A DNA stretch of 52,348 nt from an uncultured Verrucomicrobiota bacterium. GTDB lineage: Bacteria; Verrucomicrobiota; Verrucomicrobiia; Opitutales; Opitutaceae. The position numbers and the translations under genes are program-made. The stretch lies in contig CAIOCT010000076.1 of NCBI GenBank assembly GCA_903856725.1, forward strand, positions 1 through 52,348, read 5' to 3'. Under the pieces are notes generated by a model. It did no database searches and had not been told where the DNA came from. It saw nothing but the letters and a program-made list of their open reading frames with translations. Positions 51,660 through 52,348 of the stretch are shown in pieces (the stretch's first letter is position 1; every line of letters starts with the position of its first letter).

Positions 51660-52348
51660 ATGAATAATAAAAACCAAGTATCATCGATCTCGTATTCTAC
51701 AGGATCGCGGCGAATGGGCTCAGTCGCACTTTTCGCCTTTTTAGTGCTGGCGGTTAATTCAACTGTCTTCGGGCAAACAGTCGCCCCGCAAGCAGCAAAA
51801 AAGAGTGACGCCATTCAGTTAGAGAAGTTCGTCACCACGGGGTCACGTTTTAATGACCGCTCAGTAACGCAATCCCCGGTGCCGATCGATGTCATTAGTG
51901 GCACTGAGTTGAAGCAAGGTGGCTATAATGAAACGAGCCAGATGCTACAGGCGAACATTCCGTCGTTCAACTTCCCGCGTCCATCGTTGACGGATGGGAC
52001 CGACCATATTCGTCCTGCCACGCTACGTGGATTGGCGCCGGACCAGACCCTCGTGCTCATCAATGGCAAACGTCGCCACACCAGCGCGCTCGTTAACCTC
52101 AACGGTTCAATTGGTCGCGGTTCGGTCTCCACGGATTTTAATGCGATTCCGGCCGCGATGATCGAGCGCATCGAAGTGTTGCGCGACGGTGCCTCGGCTC
52201 AATACGGCTCCGACGCTATTGCTGGCGTGATCAATGTTATCTTGCGTAAGGATGCTGGCTGGGGCTTGACGCTCGGCTACGGCGTTACGGGTGTCGGTGA
52301 TGGCGAGGACTATAAACTTGATGCCTTCACTGGGGTTGCCCTGGGCGA
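51660..52348 (+). CDS. TonB-dependent receptor (partial, runs off right edge)
   Basis: About 229 codons present from ATG 51660; open at the window edge. Signal peptide to about residue 39 (SVALFAFLVLAVNSTVFGQ). After AIQLEKFVTTGSRF the plug domain follows: SPVPIDVISGTELKQGGYNETSQMLQ, RPATLRGLAPDQTLVLINGKRRHTSALVN, MIERIEVLRDGASAQYGSDAIAGVINVILRKD, the last being the conserved plug end. Imports siderophores, cobalamin or glycans across the outer membrane using TonB energy. The mature opening is of the type common in Opitutaceae receptors. Confidence 0.93.
   Translation, partial: MNNKNQVSSISYSTGSRRMGSVALFAFLVLAVNSTVFGQTVAPQAAKKSDAIQLEKFVTTGSRFNDRSVTQSPVPIDVISGTELKQGGYNETSQMLQANIPSFNFPRPSLTDGTDHIRPATLRGLAPDQTLVLINGKRRHTSALVNLNGSIGRGSVSTDFNAIPAAMIERIEVLRDGASAQYGSDAIAGVINVILRKDAGWGLTLGYGVTGVGDGEDYKLDAFTGVALG

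Noticed and set aside
1-52348. CRISPR arrays, IS elements, prophage or integrase, tRNA genes
   Set aside because: Read through on both strands; no regularly spaced repeats, transposase, integrase, phage structural genes or tRNA cloverleaf signs were seen.

Overview
The window looks like a chromosomal segment of a verrucomicrobium, most probably Opitutaceae or a close relative. The grounds are the TonB-dependent receptor whose mature N-terminus carries a LEKFVTTGSRF-type motif, a YebC that starts MGRQWLHAKR, a DUF5069 protein, very few Shine-Dalgarno sequences, and many conserved but unnamed membrane proteins. This placement is inference from protein style, since no rRNA is present. Genes are dense, lie on both strands, and are mostly housekeeping. 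I found no phage, IS element, CRISPR array or tRNA. The one RNA gene I can call firmly is a tmRNA (6851-7206, minus).

Layout. 1-1165: start of a penicillin-acylase-family Ntn hydrolase, running off the left edge, with a DUF5069 gene just upstream. 1722-4658: small membrane protein, YebC, a 16-residue lysine-rich micro-ORF with its own terminator, and 4-alpha-glucanotransferase. 4860-9663: OPT transporter, tmRNA, Nudix hydrolase, an orphan gene and malate dehydrogenase. 9771-18221: DAHP synthase behind an attenuator-like leader, YgfZ, prepilin peptidase, shikimate dehydrogenase, a SirB1-type protein, YggS, a divergent LysR regulator, a TlpA-like thioredoxin and an EamA permease.

18213-25864 (minus) is the most interesting block: a tightly packed lipid-modification operon. 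In transcription order it holds an acyl desaturase, FAD oxidoreductase, DUF1365, a Cfa-like methyltransferase, DUF1475, DUF1295, a second methyltransferase of the coclaurine-N-methyltransferase type, and a TPR lipoprotein-like or secreted protein. The Cfa-like enzyme appears to lack residues of the classical bicarbonate site, and it sits with an FAD oxidoreductase and a desaturase. The product may therefore be a methyl-branched, furan or other modified acyl chain rather than a plain cyclopropane.

26158-35730: thioesterases, a glycine-rich RRM protein with a long leader, a D,D-carboxypeptidase/FKBP pair, RarD, and a deoxyribose-type catabolic set. That set is deoC, aldehyde dehydrogenase, a POT transporter, a catalytically dead half-length aldehyde dehydrogenase and a membrane protein, converging on a ribokinase-family gene. 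36930-40983: a LytS/LytR-type two-component pair followed by a GC3-rich NatAB-like ABC exporter that may be acquired. 40993-52348: ABC-F ATPase, YyaL-type protein, nucleotide pyrophosphatase, SlyX, a coiled-coil membrane protein with a beta-rich C-terminal domain, an aldo/keto reductase, gamma-glutamyltransferase and the start of a TonB-dependent receptor.
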